Shown here piece after piece: positions 21,323 to 32,118 of a DNA stretch of 64,000 bases; the stretch's first letter is position 1; every line of letters begins with the position of its first letter. The stretch is taken from assembly GCA_944472135.2 (NCBI GenBank), contig OX235266.1, positions 14,239,925 through 14,303,924 on the forward strand, given 5' to 3'. The notes beneath the pieces are model-generated. The model was not told the DNA's origin. It searched no databases and saw nothing but the letters and a program-made list of their open reading frames with translations. The translations under genes were made by a program, and so were the position numbers. Source of the DNA: Trichobilharzia regenti. Its lineage: Eukaryota > Platyhelminthes > Trematoda > Strigeidida > Schistosomatidae.

Positions 21323-21910
21323 ATGATGAACCTCTTTGCACCAAAAGAAAAAGTCTGTGTAGGAACATGGAACGTCCGAACTATGTACGAGACTGGGAAA
21401 GCTGCCCAGATCGCCAACGAGATGAAAAGATACGGAATACAAGTGCTGGGAATATGTGAGAGCAGATGGAATGGGAGTGGACTCACCAAATTGTCAACAG
21501 GTGAGTCAGTGATCTACTCCGGTCACCCAGAAGATAACCACACGCACACCGAGGGCGTGGCTATCATGATGTCACCAACGGCAACGAAAGCCCTGATACA
21601 ATGGGAGGCGATTTCGTCCAGGATAATGACCGCCAGGTTCAACTCCAAAGGAAGGAAAGTGTCAATCATACAATGTTATGCACCCACAAACAACGCAGAC
21701 CTCGAGAAGAAAGAAGAATTCTACAGGCAACTACAGGCAACAATGGACAATACTCCAGCTGGCGACATGAAAATACTAATGGGAGACATGAACGCCAAAC
21801 TGGGACCAGACAATACGGGAAGGGAACTCATCATGGGTAGAGAAGCTCTAGGAGAAATGAATGAAAACGGAGAACTCTTCGCCGACTTCTGCGCCTTCAA
21901 CGAACTGTGA
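21323..21910 (+). CDS. RTE-A apurinic-type endonuclease (first part of ORF)
   Basis: This is the N-terminal APE-like endonuclease that nicks target DNA for LINE insertion. Seen in order: 'VGTWNVRTM' (residues about 13-21), 'GICESRWNGSG' with the metal-binding Glu (about 48), 'YAPTNNAD' (about 115), and 'MGDMNAKLG' with catalytic Asp/Asn (about 152). The frame closes at a TGA (21908-21910) inside 'AFNEL'. The rest of the domain, including 'SDHYLV', is in the next frame at 21907 onward. A single-base deletion around 21906-21908 is the simplest cause. The start ATG at 21323 lies just after the 5' block shared with SINE-A. Confidence 0.88.
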   Translation: MMNLFAPKEKVCVGTWNVRTMYETGKAAQIANEMKRYGIQVLGICESRWNGSGLTKLSTGESVIYSGHPEDNHTHTEGVAIMMSPTATKALIQWEAISSRIMTARFNSKGRKVSIIQCYAPTNNADLEKKEEFYRQLQATMDNTPAGDMKILMGDMNAKLGPDNTGRELIMGREALGEMNENGELFADFCAFNEL

Positions 21911-24294
21911 TTGGTGGCAGTGTATACAAGCACAAAGATATCCACAAGGCTACATGGGTGTCACCAGACGGGCAAACCAAAAACCAAATCGACTTCATCT
22001 CAATCTCAAGGAAGTGGAGGCGCAGCCTACTGGACACAAAAGCAAGAAGAGGAGCAGACGTTGGCTCAGACCACTATCTCGTACAAGGGACAATCCAAAT
22101 CAAATTAAAAGCTTTCAGGGAATCAGGAGCTGCAGATAGACCACAAGCCAAGTTCAACACTCAAAAGCTGAAGGACCAGGCTACAAAGGACATCTTCATT
22201 GCAAGCATAAAGGACAAAGCCGAGACACAAATCAACACCAGCGAAAAGGTTAGCGTCGAAAAGCACTGGAACAACTTGAAAACGGTGTGGAGCCAAACCT
22301 GCATAGAAATTCTAGGCAGAAAAAAGAGACAGGACAAACAGTGGCTCACTACGGACACTTGGAAACTAATAGAAGAGAGAAGGACAGTGAAGCAAAAGAT
22401 TATCCAGTGCACTGACGAGCAACAAAAACAGGAGCTGAATGCAAGCTACAATACACTGAACAAAAGAGTGAAGAAGAGTGCCAGGGAAGACAAAAGAAAA
22501 TATTATGAAACCATGGCAAACGAAGCAGAACAAGCTGCAGGCAAAGGAGACCTCGCCACACTCTACCAAACAACTAGGAACCTTTCGGGCAAACGTTCGA
22601 CACAGATTAAGCCAATAAAGGACGACAATGGAAAGTCAATCACCAAAGAGGTGGAACAGAGAAAGCACTGGGTTGAACACTTCAAAAGACTTCTAAATCG
22701 TCCGCCACCTACAACACGTCCAGCAATACCAACAACGGAAGCAGAACTACCAGTGAACACTGACCCCCCGACGAAATCAGAAGTCCTGAATGCAATCAAG
22801 ATGCTAAAAGCTGGGAAAACACCGGGACCAGATGGAATCCCAGCAGAGGCTTTGAAAATAGACCCAGAGACAACAGCGGACTTGATGACACCACTGCTGG
22901 AGAAGGTGTGGAAAGAGGGCAAAGTACCCGAGGATTGGAAGAACGGATACTTATTCAAACTTCCAAAGAAAGGAGACTTAAGTCAATGTAAAAACTGGCG
23001 TGGAATTATGCTTCTGTCCATTCCAAGCAAGATACTAAGTCGCATCATCCTGGAGAGAATCAAACAAGCCCTAGATGAAAAACTTCGTCCGGAACAGGCT
23101 GGATTCAGGAGAAACAAATCATGTATTGATCAAATCGCCACTCTACGGATCATCATTGAACAAAGCTTGGAATGGCAGTCACCTCTCTATCTCAACTTCA
23201 TCGACTTTGAAAAGGCCTTCGACAGCGTCGATCGAGAGGTCATTTGGAAACTACTTCGCTACTACGGGGTCCCATCGACAATTATACACCTCATCCAACA
23301 GTTATACGACAATGCTGCATGCCAAGTAATCCACAACGGGAAACTTACGGAAGCCTTCGAAGTGAGGACGGGAGTGAGGCAAGGCTGTCTACTATCACCA
23401 ATGATCTTCCTGATTGCAATTGATTGGATAATGCGACAGACAACGGCAACCAACGAGGGAACAGGCATAAAATGGACTGACACAAAAGACTTGGAGGATC
23501 TGGATTTCGCCGATGATATATGTCTGATTTCCCATAAACTGGAAGATATGCAAGTGAAAAGTAACAAGTTGGCAGAAGAAGCATCAAAGATAGGACTTCA
23601 CGTGAACATAGATAAAACAGAGATGATGAAGATTCCTAGCCAACATCAACAACAACAACAGACAACAATAAGCATAAATGGGAAGAACCTGAAAGAAACA
23701 ACCTCCTTCACCTACCTGGGAAGCATCGTCTCAACTACAGGCGGAACTGACGAGGACATCAAAGCCAGAATCGGAAAAGCAAGACAAGCTTTCATTACTC
23801 TCAAATCTGTGTGGAGGTCAACAGCACTCAGCATCAAAAATAAGATCCGGATTTTCAACTCCAATGTGAAGTCAGTGCTACTATACGGATCAGAGACTTG
23901 GCGAGTCATAAAGAGCATCTCAAACAAACTTCAAACCTTCATTAACAACTGTCTCCGCTCAATACTCAAGATCAGATGGCCAGAAAAGATCAGCAACAGG
24001 GATCTCTGGGAGCGAACCAATCAGGAACCGATTGTGAAACAAATAGGCAGAAAGAAATGGAGATGGATTGGCCATACGCTGAGGAAACCATCAAGTGACA
24101 TCACTAGACAAGCCATCTCGAGTGGAACCCGAAAGGGAGGCGGCGAGTTGGTCGTCGCAAGGGTGACTTGGAGGAGGTCATGTGAAGAGGAGATGAAAGC
24201 ATGTGGGCAGACCTGGAGCGGGGTGAAAAAGTTGTCAGAAAACCGAAGTCAATGGAGGTGCGCAGCTGAAGCCCTATGTTCCTCTAGGAACTAA
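21907..24294 (+). CDS. RTE-A reverse transcriptase (main part of ORF)
   Basis: This frame continues the endonuclease ('IDFISISRKWR', 'GSDHYLVQG' at about residue 57), then a Lys-rich linker and the RT. Seen: 'GKTPGPDGIPAEAL', 'GYLFKLPKKGD', 'EQAGFRRNKSCIDQ', 'FIDFEKAFDSVDRE', 'GVRQGCLLSP', and the catalytic 'DFADD' at about residue 533. The C-terminal 'GRKKWRWIGHTLRKPSSD' and a Trp/Arg-rich tail end 'ALCSSRN'. No stop interrupts these 795 codons. The reading frame has no ATG of its own at the start, because it is the frameshifted continuation of 21323-21910. With one lesion only, this is likely one of the younger LINEs in the window. Confidence 0.92.
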   Translation: MIGGSVYKHKDIHKATWVSPDGQTKNQIDFISISRKWRRSLLDTKARRGADVGSDHYLVQGTIQIKLKAFRESGAADRPQAKFNTQKLKDQATKDIFIASIKDKAETQINTSEKVSVEKHWNNLKTVWSQTCIEILGRKKRQDKQWLTTDTWKLIEERRTVKQKIIQCTDEQQKQELNASYNTLNKRVKKSAREDKRKYYETMANEAEQAAGKGDLATLYQTTRNLSGKRSTQIKPIKDDNGKSITKEVEQRKHWVEHFKRLLNRPPPTTRPAIPTTEAELPVNTDPPTKSEVLNAIKMLKAGKTPGPDGIPAEALKIDPETTADLMTPLLEKVWKEGKVPEDWKNGYLFKLPKKGDLSQCKNWRGIMLLSIPSKILSRIILERIKQALDEKLRPEQAGFRRNKSCIDQIATLRIIIEQSLEWQSPLYLNFIDFEKAFDSVDREVIWKLLRYYGVPSTIIHLIQQLYDNAACQVIHNGKLTEAFEVRTGVRQGCLLSPMIFLIAIDWIMRQTTATNEGTGIKWTDTKDLEDLDFADDICLISHKLEDMQVKSNKLAEEASKIGLHVNIDKTEMMKIPSQHQQQQQTTISINGKNLKETTSFTYLGSIVSTTGGTDEDIKARIGKARQAFITLKSVWRSTALSIKNKIRIFNSNVKSVLLYGSETWRVIKSISNKLQTFINNCLRSILKIRWPEKISNRDLWERTNQEPIVKQIGRKKWRWIGHTLRKPSSDITRQAISSGTRKGGGELVVARVTWRRSCEEEMKACGQTWSGVKKLSENRSQWRCAAEALCSSRN

Positions 24295-24319
24295 AGGATA
24301 CAATAATAATAATAATAAT

Positions 24320-24660
24320 GTAACGAGGTGGAAGGAGAGATTGATAACGGGAGATTAGTTTATCGAATCAACTGCGAACCGTTACGTGTAATAGGAATGA
24401 TTCAACACCTGTCCACCAAAAACATCTGGAAAATTCTGCTACCCCTACGACGACAAATAGGAGAGAACAAAGACAACTGTAAAACTCAAGTTTCATAGTC
24501 GTGTGATTATAATTGATGATATGATTATGAACAGTAATAACTTGTGTTCGGAACTTTCACACCCAGTAAATAACACTATTTCACTGTGTTTGATATATCT
24601 TAATAAACAAACTAACATGCGACTACATACTACCACAGTGCGCAAGTTTTTCACATATAT
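24320..24660 (+). mobile_element. PLE-3 3' end fragment
   Basis: The plus-strand segment carries the last codons of a PLE ('LRVIGMIQHLSTKN', 'WKILLPLRRQIG') and the PLE-3 3' untranslated end. The latter includes the ATGATTATGAACAG hammerhead-like block and a terminus near ACTACCACAGTGC. It begins exactly at the RTE-A (TAA)n tail, so RTE-A may have landed in it. Confidence 0.65.
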
Positions 24661-24979
24661 AATATGAGTTTGGTAGGTTGCTATTGGCTTGTCATCACAC
24701 TATTTGTTAATTTAACAACGTCCTCTCATCTCACTCCTGACGATACCGAATTAGAAGGCCAGGAGCAGATTGTTAATTGAGGGTGAAACCAACTGGGTAT
24801 AACCTTATGTTGACAGATTGTTACTGCTTGTCACGAAAGATGAGTTCCATAACTCATAATATTTAATATGGATATTATTACGATCATCATAACTCTTTAC
24901 ATGAGGATCATTTTCGGCGCTCAAAAGGCATATTGGCAGAATAAAACAAAATTTTACTAAAAAGAGTAAAATATTGAAC

Positions 24980-25280
24980 ACTACTGTTGATACTAACCGT
25001 CTTTAGTGACTCAAGAGTTGAGTTATTACCAGGAAACATTTTCGTCGACTTAAAGTATACAGATGATGTTATCCTTCTAGGTGAAGAGCCTGACAAAATG
25101 AAATCGGGAGATATGAAGACCATAGATAATTTCGTTCCATCTTCTGCGTTAGGTGGTATAATATGCTAATTAATATAGAGGTTATGCATGATGTTAAGTA
25201 AGAAGGGAATGAATTCGTGAAACTACCTCGATTGAGGCGGCTAGGGCATGTGTTACGCACTTCAAGTCATCATTTTCATT
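24980..25280 (+). pseudogene. RTE-B remnant, RT palm piece
   Basis: Short frame with 'LLPGNIFVDLKYTDDVILLGE', matching the RTE-B palm at 30600-30650 with its catalytic TDD box, followed by 'RLRRLGHVLRT' from the C terminus. The two are separated by a deletion. It continues beyond the gypsy insertion at 30020-30170 ('MYSLFVIS' equivalent of 'CIHSL'). Confidence 0.7.
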
Positions 25281-25469
25281 GTTAGGCGGTCTTGGAGAAG
25301 CGTTAGGGGTTGTGGTGAAATAAGAACTTTGCACAAATCAAGGAATTCTCGGAATATTAATTTGAGCCATTCAGGTAGGACAGTGTTAGGAAGAGGCAAA
25401 ACACATGCAATTAGCAAGTTATTAGCGTGTCGTTGACATGCATTTGTTTCTACTTTCTGATTGGACGCT

Positions 25470-25662
25470 TGCACAATTCCAAACTCTCAACCAGATCGGT
25501 TGATTTCCAGTCTACCTTATTTTTGTATAAATACAGTCACTTTTGTCATAAGAAATGATTCTCGTTTCACCGCTGATTATCGCGTGTTCTAATTTACCAG
25601 TTAAGTGGGCACTGGTCGGTAGTTAAGCAGTTACCTCGAGACAAAGATCCAGCATCACAACA
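25470..25662 (+). repeat. 5' LTR of the gypsy element
   Basis: It runs from TGCACAATTCC to AGCATCACAACA and contains a TATA-like TTGTATAAATACAG at about 25523. A candidate primer-binding site, TGGCGACGGGG, starts two bases after the LTR (25665). Confidence 0.88.
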
Positions 25663-25664
25663 AT

Positions 25665-25683
25665 TGGCGACGGGGTTTCGAAT
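25665..25683 (+). promoter_or_regulatory. Candidate primer-binding site
   Basis: TGGCGACGGGG directly follows the 5' LTR. The TGG start pairs with the CCA end of a tRNA, as in other LTR elements. The specific tRNA was not identified. Confidence 0.55.
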
Positions 25684-25749
25684 CCATTGCAGTTCAATAC
25701 AGTCAAATAAAAACCAGATCATCCAGTGTACATCCAGCCTGTCTTCCAA

Positions 25750-28419
25750 ATGGCAATTTCATTTGAAAAAATGCAACTTCTCCTTCATCAACAACAGAAA
25801 CAGTTTGAAGCTTGCCAGCTCAGCTTGATTGAAAAACTTACAAAGCAGTTTTCAATTCAAAATCTCGGCAGTTCCAACTCATAGAAAACCGAATCTATTG
25901 GTAGTTCAATTGTAGAGTTCAATTTCGAACCTTCAACAGGCGTGACGTTTGAAGCTTGGTTTCGACGTTATGAAGATCTGTTCTGGATTGAATGCGCTCA
26001 CTTAGATGATTTGGCCAAAGTGACACTACTCCTTCGGGAACTTGGTCCAGCCGAACATAACAAATATGTCAATCATATTCTACCAAAGAACCCCAGAGAA
26101 CTCAACTTTGAAGAAACCGTTCAAACGTTAAGCAATATTTTCGGTGAACAGTTATCTCTCTTCGGTATCCTTTACAATTGTTTCAAGATATCCAAAGATC
26201 CAGGAGATGATATTCTCACCTATGCTGGTAAGGTGAATCGTGAATGCGAGCGATCGAAAGTTCGATCACTTACGGATGACCAGTTTAAATGTCTGATCTT
26301 TGTCTGCGGTCTCAAATCTTCAGTTGACAGTGATATTCGTACCCGAATCCTTGCAGAGATTGAACGCAAACCGGACATGACTTTACAGAAGGTAACTGCT
26401 GAGTGCCAACGAATCATCAATCTAAAGCATGACACGAAGTTGATTGAGGCCAGTCAAGTTCATGAATTTACTTCTGTTCAGGCTGTCAAGTCAAACAATT
26501 CTCTGCAAGTCAAACACAAGCCTCCCACAAATTGTTGGTTTTGTGGATCGTGGCATTTTGGTAAATTTTGCCCGTATGAAAGACATAAATGCAGTATCTG
26601 TAACAAGTATGGTCACAAGGAAGGATTTTGTCCCCCAGTGAAACCTAGATCAATCCGATCTCACAATACGATGGCACAGTCACGAAAGTTTCGATCTCGG
26701 TCGACGAAACCTCAAATCGGCAGTATTTTCGCTACCTTCAAAGTTGACTTCGAGTCAAAAAGAAAGTTTGTCACACTTTCTATCAACCAGAAGCCAGTTC
26801 GACTACAGTTAGATACTGCTTCTGATATCACAATCATCTCTCCCCAGACGTGGCGGGCACTAGGGTGTCCACCTTATCAGAGAACGGAGCATACTGCAAG
26901 AAACGCGTTGGGTGGCGTAATGAAATTATTTGGTCAGATTGAATGCGACGTAACTTTCCGGTCGACCTCGTTCCGAGGAACATGCTACATCACCAATCGT
27001 CATGATTTGAACTTGCTTGGTATTGACTGGATCGAAAAGATGAAACTCTGGGATGTCCCACTGAACTCAGTTTGTTCCAATGTACAGTGCTCAAACAGTC
27101 CTACCAACATGTTGATGCATCCGAACTCGACCGCAAAGTTCATCAGTCACCTTCGCACCAAACACGCTGCTGTTTTTCAAGAGTCTTTGGGTTCCTGTAC
27201 CGTACAAAAAGGCAGACTATACCTCAAACCTGATGCCAAACTAGTTTTTAGACCGAAACGCCCAGTACCGTATGCCGCATTATCGTCCCTTGATGCAGGG
27301 CTAGATCGTTTAGAAAAGTTGAACGTAATCAAGCCAGTTGATTACTCATCCTGGGCAGCCCCCATAGTGGTTGTCAAGAAAGCAAACGGTACCATCAGAC
27401 TTTGTGCCGATTTCTCAACAGGACTCAATAATGCCCTTGAAGATCAACCGTATCCACTACCAGTACCGCAAGATCTATTTGTCAAACTGAATGGCGGTAA
27501 ATACTTCAGTAAACTTGATCTAGCTGAGGCATACCTACAGATCGAGGTCAAAGATGATTCTAAAGAGCTTCTGATAATCAACACTCACAAAGGACTGTAT
27601 CAGTTCCAGCGACTTCCATATGGTGTTAAACCTGCTCCTGCTATATTCCAACAGATAATGGATGCAATATTAGCTGGTGTATCGGGAGTGGCCGTTTACC
27701 TCGATGATATCATAGTCACAGGAGAAACTCAATTCGAACTCTTTAATCGGTTGGATAAAGTCCTGACAACACTCAGTGATTCCGGTTACCATGCACGTCC
27801 GGATAAAAAAAATTTTTTCATGACTTCAGTGAAGTGCCTGGGATTCATTTTTGACAAAGATGGCCGCAAACCCGACCCCTCCAGTGTGTCAGCAATTCAA
27901 CAGATGCCTGCCCCCAATAATCTCAGTACGTTGCAGTCCTTCCTGGGGATGGTCATTTGCTATGATGCGTTCCTGCCAGATTTACATCGTCTCAGGGCCC
28001 CAATGAATCAGTTGCTCATGAAGAATGCTAAATGGAACTGGTCAGAAGGATGCCAACAAGCTTTCATCAAGGTCAAGAAATTGCTCCAGTCTGACCTGCT
28101 GTTAACACATTACAATCCAAAGCTGGATATAACATTAGCTGCAGATGCGTCCAACTATGGTATTGGCGCTGTCATTTCACGTGCGTTTCCAGACGGTGTT
28201 GAAAAGCCAATAGCATATGCATCGCAAACCTTGACAAAGGTAGAGCAGAATTACAGTCAGGTCGAAAAGGAAGGATTAGCGCTCGTGTTTGGGATTCAAA
28301 AGTTCCACAAAATGCCGCTTGGCCGAAAGTTCACACTTTTTACTGATCACAAACCACTATTATCGATTTTTGGCTCCAAGAAAGGTATTCTAGTCTATAC
28401 AGCCAATCGACTTCAATGA
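25750..28419 (+). CDS. Gypsy gag-pol polyprotein, first part (gag, PR, RT, RNase H)
   Basis: The frame opens at ATG 25750, is interrupted by TAG at 25882-25884, and is then open from 25885 to a TGA at 28417-28419. Gag ends in two zinc knuckles near 26530-26630 ('CWFCGSWHFGKFC' and 'CSICNKYGHKEGFC'). The aspartic protease has 'LQLDTASDITII' near 26805. The RT carries 'LCADFSTG', 'YFSKLDLAEAYLQI', 'LPYGVKPAPAIFQQ' and the catalytic 'YLDD' near 27697. RNase H begins 'TLAADASNYGIGAV' near 28130. The TGA truncates the frame at the RNase H to integrase boundary. It is a single-ORF gag-pol design. Confidence 0.92.
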
Positions 28420-29859
28420 TGGGCGACTATGCTACTAGGATACAACTTTCAGATCAAGTATAAATCTACAAAAGATTTCGGGAATGCAGATGGCCTCTCG
28501 TGTTTACTCAGCTATAACAAGCCCGCAAAGGAGGACGTTGTGATTGCCGGCGTTTCTGTCGATGAAGACGTGTGCCACGTATTGATGACGGCAATAAACA
28601 CTTTACCTGTCTCAGCCGACATGGTTCAACGAGAGACGCAGCGTGACCTGACATTACAGTCAGTTCAACAGTATCTGCGTTCTAGCTGGCCCTCGCGTAT
28701 TGATAGTCCAGATTTAAAACAGTTCTATCAACGACGACATGCATTATCCCTGGTCACTGACCGCATTATGTTTGGCGAACGTTTGGTCGTGCCTCGAAGT
28801 CTCCAACAAAAAGTCATGAGTCAACTACATTTTACGCATCCTGGTATTGGCCGTATGAAATCGCTGGCACACTGTTACATCTACTGGCCAAATATCGATC
28901 GTGAATTAGAAACGATGGTTCGCTCATGTTCTCGCTGTGCTCAGGCTTTGGAAATGCCTATCAAGACAGACCTACAGCCGTGGCCCAACCCAGGAAAACC
29001 GTGGTCAAGAATCCACATAGATTTTGCCGACCCAATCAATGGCAAACAGTTTCTCGTGGTAATCGACGCGTATTCCAAGTGGCCGGAGGTTTTCATTATG
29101 CAAAATACCACAGCGACGATAACATTAAATAAGTTGGTTCAGCTTTTCAGCAGATTTGGTGTTCCAGAGATCATCGTTTCCGATAACGGACCTAAGTTTA
29201 CAGCTGAACAATTCAAACAGTATTGTGAGCGGCTAGGTGTTCAGCATATTCACAGCCCGCCTTACCATCCTCAGTCAAATGGACAAGCAGAGCGTTTTGT
29301 TGATACACCCAAGCGCGCACTTCAGAAGTCAAACGGGGAGGGATCGATAGAGGATGTATTGCACAATTTCCTCTTCATTTATCAAACCACAACCAACCCA
29401 TCATGCCCAAATCAAACATCTCCCGCAGAAGTTATGTTTGGAAGAAGACTACGTACTACTTTGGATACAATTATCCCGATCCCATCAAGACGGAGCAAAT
29501 GTGGTCGAAATAGTGAATTTTGGTTCAATAGACGTCATGGCACCAAGCAAAGAAGTCTCATGGTTGGTCAGTCGGTACTGGTTCGTGATTACATACGGAG
29601 AGATCACCCATGGGTTTCTGGGGTGATCGTTGGAAGAAAAGGCCAAGTCATTTACAAGGTCAAGGTTGGAGAGCTTATTTGGATCAGGGCTGTCAATCAA
29701 ATAAGAAATAGACTAGTTGGTAAACAGTTGAACGATTCCAAGTCCGCCGACGTACAACTTGAGCTATTGATAGATACGACGGATCCGAAAACGTCACATG
29801 GCCAAAATAGTCGAAACAAAGGCAATGCACAATTCCAAACTCTCAACAGGATTGGTTGA
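28420..29859 (+). CDS. Gypsy pol, second part (RNase H end, integrase)
   Basis: This continues in the same frame after the TGA at 28417. It shows the RNase H tail ('GNADGLSCLL'), the integrase zinc-binding HHCC region (His near 28828-28842, 'CSRCAQ' near 28930), and the DDE core. The Asp lies in 'IHIDFADP', the next Asp in 'VSDNGPKF', and the Glu in 'SNGQAERF'. The C-terminal domain ends just after the 3' LTR begins (29826), so the last codons overlap the LTR. The catalytic triad is present. Confidence 0.92.
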   Translation, partial: WATMLLGYNFQIKYKSTKDFGNADGLSCLLSYNKPAKEDVVIAGVSVDEDVCHVLMTAINTLPVSADMVQRETQRDLTLQSVQQYLRSSWPSRIDSPDLKQFYQRRHALSLVTDRIMFGERLVVPRSLQQKVMSQLHFTHPGIGRMKSLAHCYIYWPNIDRELETMVRSCSRCAQALEMPIKTDLQPWPNPGKPWSRIHIDFADPINGKQFLVVIDAYSKWPEVFIMQNTTATITLNKLVQLFSRFGVPEIIVSDNGPKFTAEQFKQYCERLGVQHIHSPPYHPQSNGQAERFVDTPKRALQKSNGEGSIEDVLHNFLFIYQTTTNPSCPNQTSPAEVMFGRRLRTTLDTIIPIPSRRSKCGRNSEFWFNRRHGTKQRSLMVGQSVLVRDYIRRDHPWVSGVIVGRKGQVIYKVKVGELIWIRAVNQIRNRLVGKQLNDSKSADVQLELLIDTTDPKTSHGQNSRNKGNAQFQTLNRIG

Positions 29860-30019
29860 TTTCCAGTCTACCTTATTTTTGTATAAATACAGTCACTTCT
29901 GTCATAAAGAAATGATTCTGGTTTCACCGCTGATTATCGCGTGTTCTGCTTTACCAGTTAAGTGGGCACCGGTCAGTAGTTAAGCAGTTACCTCGAGACA
30001 AAGATCTAGCATCATAACA
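29826..30019 (+). repeat. 3' LTR of the gypsy element
   Basis: It runs from TGCACAATTCC to AGCATCATAACA and is roughly 94% identical by eye to the 5' LTR. No matching 4-6 bp target duplication was recognised at the outer borders (GACGCT before, GACAGT after). Confidence 0.88.
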
Positions 30020-30207
30020 GACAGTGTAGACTGTTTAGTTGGGAACCTAAAGGAATGCTAAACTGGTTATATGCCTCAAAACTGTTCTCACTGCTGCAGA
30101 TGTATTCACTCTTTGTAATTTCCTAGATCCACTGAGTCCCTAAGGTTCTCCATGTAAAACTATTCTTTACCCAGAAACCTTTCCCTTTCAAAGTTTTTTT
30201 CATCTAT

Positions 30208-32118
30208 GTGTAAAACTTGAGTACTGTGGTAGTATGTAATCGCATATTAGTTTGTTTATTAAGATATATCAGACACATAGTGAAACAGTGTTATTTACTG
30301 GGTATGAAAGTTCCGAACACAAGTTATTACTGTTCATAATCATATCATCAATTATAATCATACGACTTCGAAAGTTGAGTTTTACAGTTGTCTTTGTTCT
30401 CTCTTATTTTTCGTCGTTGGAGTAGCAGAATTTTCCGGATGTTTTGGGGGGTGAGGGCTTACGGCGAGTTGTCATCTGAACTGATGACGACTAGTGGTCT
30501 CCGTCAAGGATGCCCATTATCCCCTTTTAACTTCATCATAGATGTACTAATGGACTTAACCCTAAGTGACTTCAGTGAGTCGGGTATTGACTTGCTACCA
30601 GGAAATAATCTCGTTGACTTGGAACATACAGACGATATAGTCCTACTAGGCGAGGACACTGACAAAATGTAGAGTCTTCTAAACACCTTGAACAGCAATC
30701 TACGAATGTTTGGCATGCGATTCACTCCCGCCAAATGCAAGATGATGTTACAGGACTGGACTACATCGACGCCTAGTTTAAAAATAGGAAGTGAAGTGGT
30801 AGAGCACGTTGACCGCTTCACTTATTTGGGAAGTACCATCAGCCCCAACGGGTTGATCTCTGACGAAATCTCAGCACGAATACAAGGGGCTCGTTTCGCA
30901 TTTGCCAGTTTACGCCGACTCTGGTGTAGACGAGATGTTCGACCATCGACCAAAGGGCGGGTTTACTGCTCATCAGTCCGCTCCGTCCTCATTTATGGCT
31001 AGCTGTGAGACCTGGCCATTGAGAGTGGAAGACATGAAAAGACTAGCTGTCTTTGATCATAGATGCCTGCGCTCTATTTCCCGTGTGAAGTGGCATAATA
31101 AGGTGAGCAATATTGAGGTTAGGCGTCGAGCTCTAGGTAAACAGGGGAAATCAATCGACGGAGTTATGAAGTTACAAAGACTGAGATGGTTAGGAGATGT
31201 GTTACGTATGCCAAGTCATCGCCTCCCTCGATGGGCAATGTTAGCGGATATAGGGTCAGGCTGGAAAGGAGCTAGCGGCGGTCAGACAAAAACTTGGCCT
31301 CACCAGTCAATGAAATCCACAACAGTTGGTCTAAGCCACGTAGGAAGGTGTAGACTTCCAGGCTGGGGTCCTCGGGACGGTAAAAATCTATGGTTGGAAA
31401 CAATTGGTGACATGGCTCAAAATCGTTCTCAGTGGCGCAGATGCATCCACTCCTTGTGACTTATGATCTCCAATGAAACTGTTTTGTTCTTCTTTATTAC
31501 TCCTCCTTTGTCTCACACCTCTGCTTACTGTCTCTATTATGCTTTTCTTGTACTTTATTCTCTTGCTTCGTGTGCTACACGGAGTGTGGCGACTCGAACT
31601 GCCGCACATTTGTGCAAAGTTCTATGTCGAAAACAGACAGACAGATGTTTTGGTGGACAGGTGTTGAATCATTCCTATTACACGTAACGGTTTGCAGTTG
31701 ATTCGATAAGAAATCTAGAGAATAGTTCAACTATACCACTCACTACATGTGATTACACACAACTATACAATAGAATGATGGGATAACATGACAGTTTTAA
31801 AATCTAACGTCACAGCAGGGTGGAGGGAGAGATTGATAACAGAGGCCTTGTTTGTCGGATTAACTGCAAAGCGATAAGTGTAATAGGAATGATTCAACAC
31901 CTGTCCACTCAGATATGTGGAAAATTCTACTAACGGAACGACAACTAATAGGAAAGGACAAAGATGACTTTATAGTCTTCTCAAGTTTCGAAGTCGTGTG
32001 ATTATAATTGATGAAATGATTATGAACAGCAATAAATTTTGTTCGAAACTTCGTCATCCAGTAAATAATAATACTGTTTCACTCACTGTGTGATGCATCT
32101 AATAAGCAAACATGGAAA
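30208..32118. mobile_element. PLE-3 foldback, split by RTE-B
   Basis: A minus-strand PLE-3 3' segment (30208-30447 continuing at 31644-31698) is joined head to head to a plus-strand PLE-3 segment (31700-32118). The plus arm contains 'MTVLKSNVTAGWRERLI'-type codons and the 3' end with the hammerhead-like block at about 31990-32070. RTE-B (30448-31643) interrupts the minus arm. Both arms have their 3' ends outward, the same polarity as all other foldbacks here. Confidence 0.72.
30448..31643 (+). mobile_element. RTE-B LINE, 5'-truncated
   Basis: This is the longest RTE-B copy. The RT palm starts at 'GLRQGCPLSPFNFI' (30497), the catalytic box reads 'EHTDDIVLLGE', then 'FTYLGSTISPNGL' and, after a frameshift near 31000, the C terminus 'CETWPLRVEDMKRL' to 'RRCIHSL' (31459). 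A stop at 30670 also breaks it. A 3' untranslated region and short ACAG repeats follow. It lies inside a PLE-3 copy and is flanked by GATGTTTTGG at 30438-30447 and 31644-31653. Confidence 0.88.

Larger units (their letters stand above)
21241..24319 (+). mobile_element. RTE-A LINE, nearly complete
   Basis: This is the best copy of the dominant LINE here. It has a short 5' untranslated region, an endonuclease-RT reading frame (21323-24294) disrupted by one frameshift, a 3' end AGCCCTATGTTCC...AAAGGA, and a (TAA)n tail at 24298-24319. The layout of APE nuclease, RT and minimal 3'UTR with trinucleotide tail is typical of the RTE clade, to which the schistosome SR2-type elements belong. Its 5' block 21271-21320 and 3' block 24267-24298 are reused in the SINE-A family. 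Confidence 0.88.
25470..30019 (+). mobile_element. Ty3/gypsy LTR retrotransposon, nearly complete
   Basis: A 4.55-kb element has two LTRs (25470-25662 and 29826-30019) around a single gag-pol reading frame (25750-29859). It was inserted into an old RTE-B copy. Domain order gag (two zinc knuckles), protease, RT, RNase H, integrase is that of Ty3/gypsy elements. The double zinc knuckle and compact LTRs resemble Mag-type members, but that is an inference. Comparing the LTRs by eye gives about 11 substitutions and one indel in 193 bp, so the copy is not recent. Two in-frame nonsense codons (25882 and 28417) interrupt the polyprotein. Confidence 0.92.

Noticed and set aside
22161..22958. Long minus-strand ORFs opposite RTE-A
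   Set aside because: Shadows of the RT frame; hydrophobic antisense composition and no motif.
20233..24320. Whole 20233-24319 as a single RTE-A insertion into one PLE-3 copy
   Set aside because: The PLE pieces on either side are not clearly the same copy, and a 1-kb 5' leader is unusual for this LINE; the border could not be proven.
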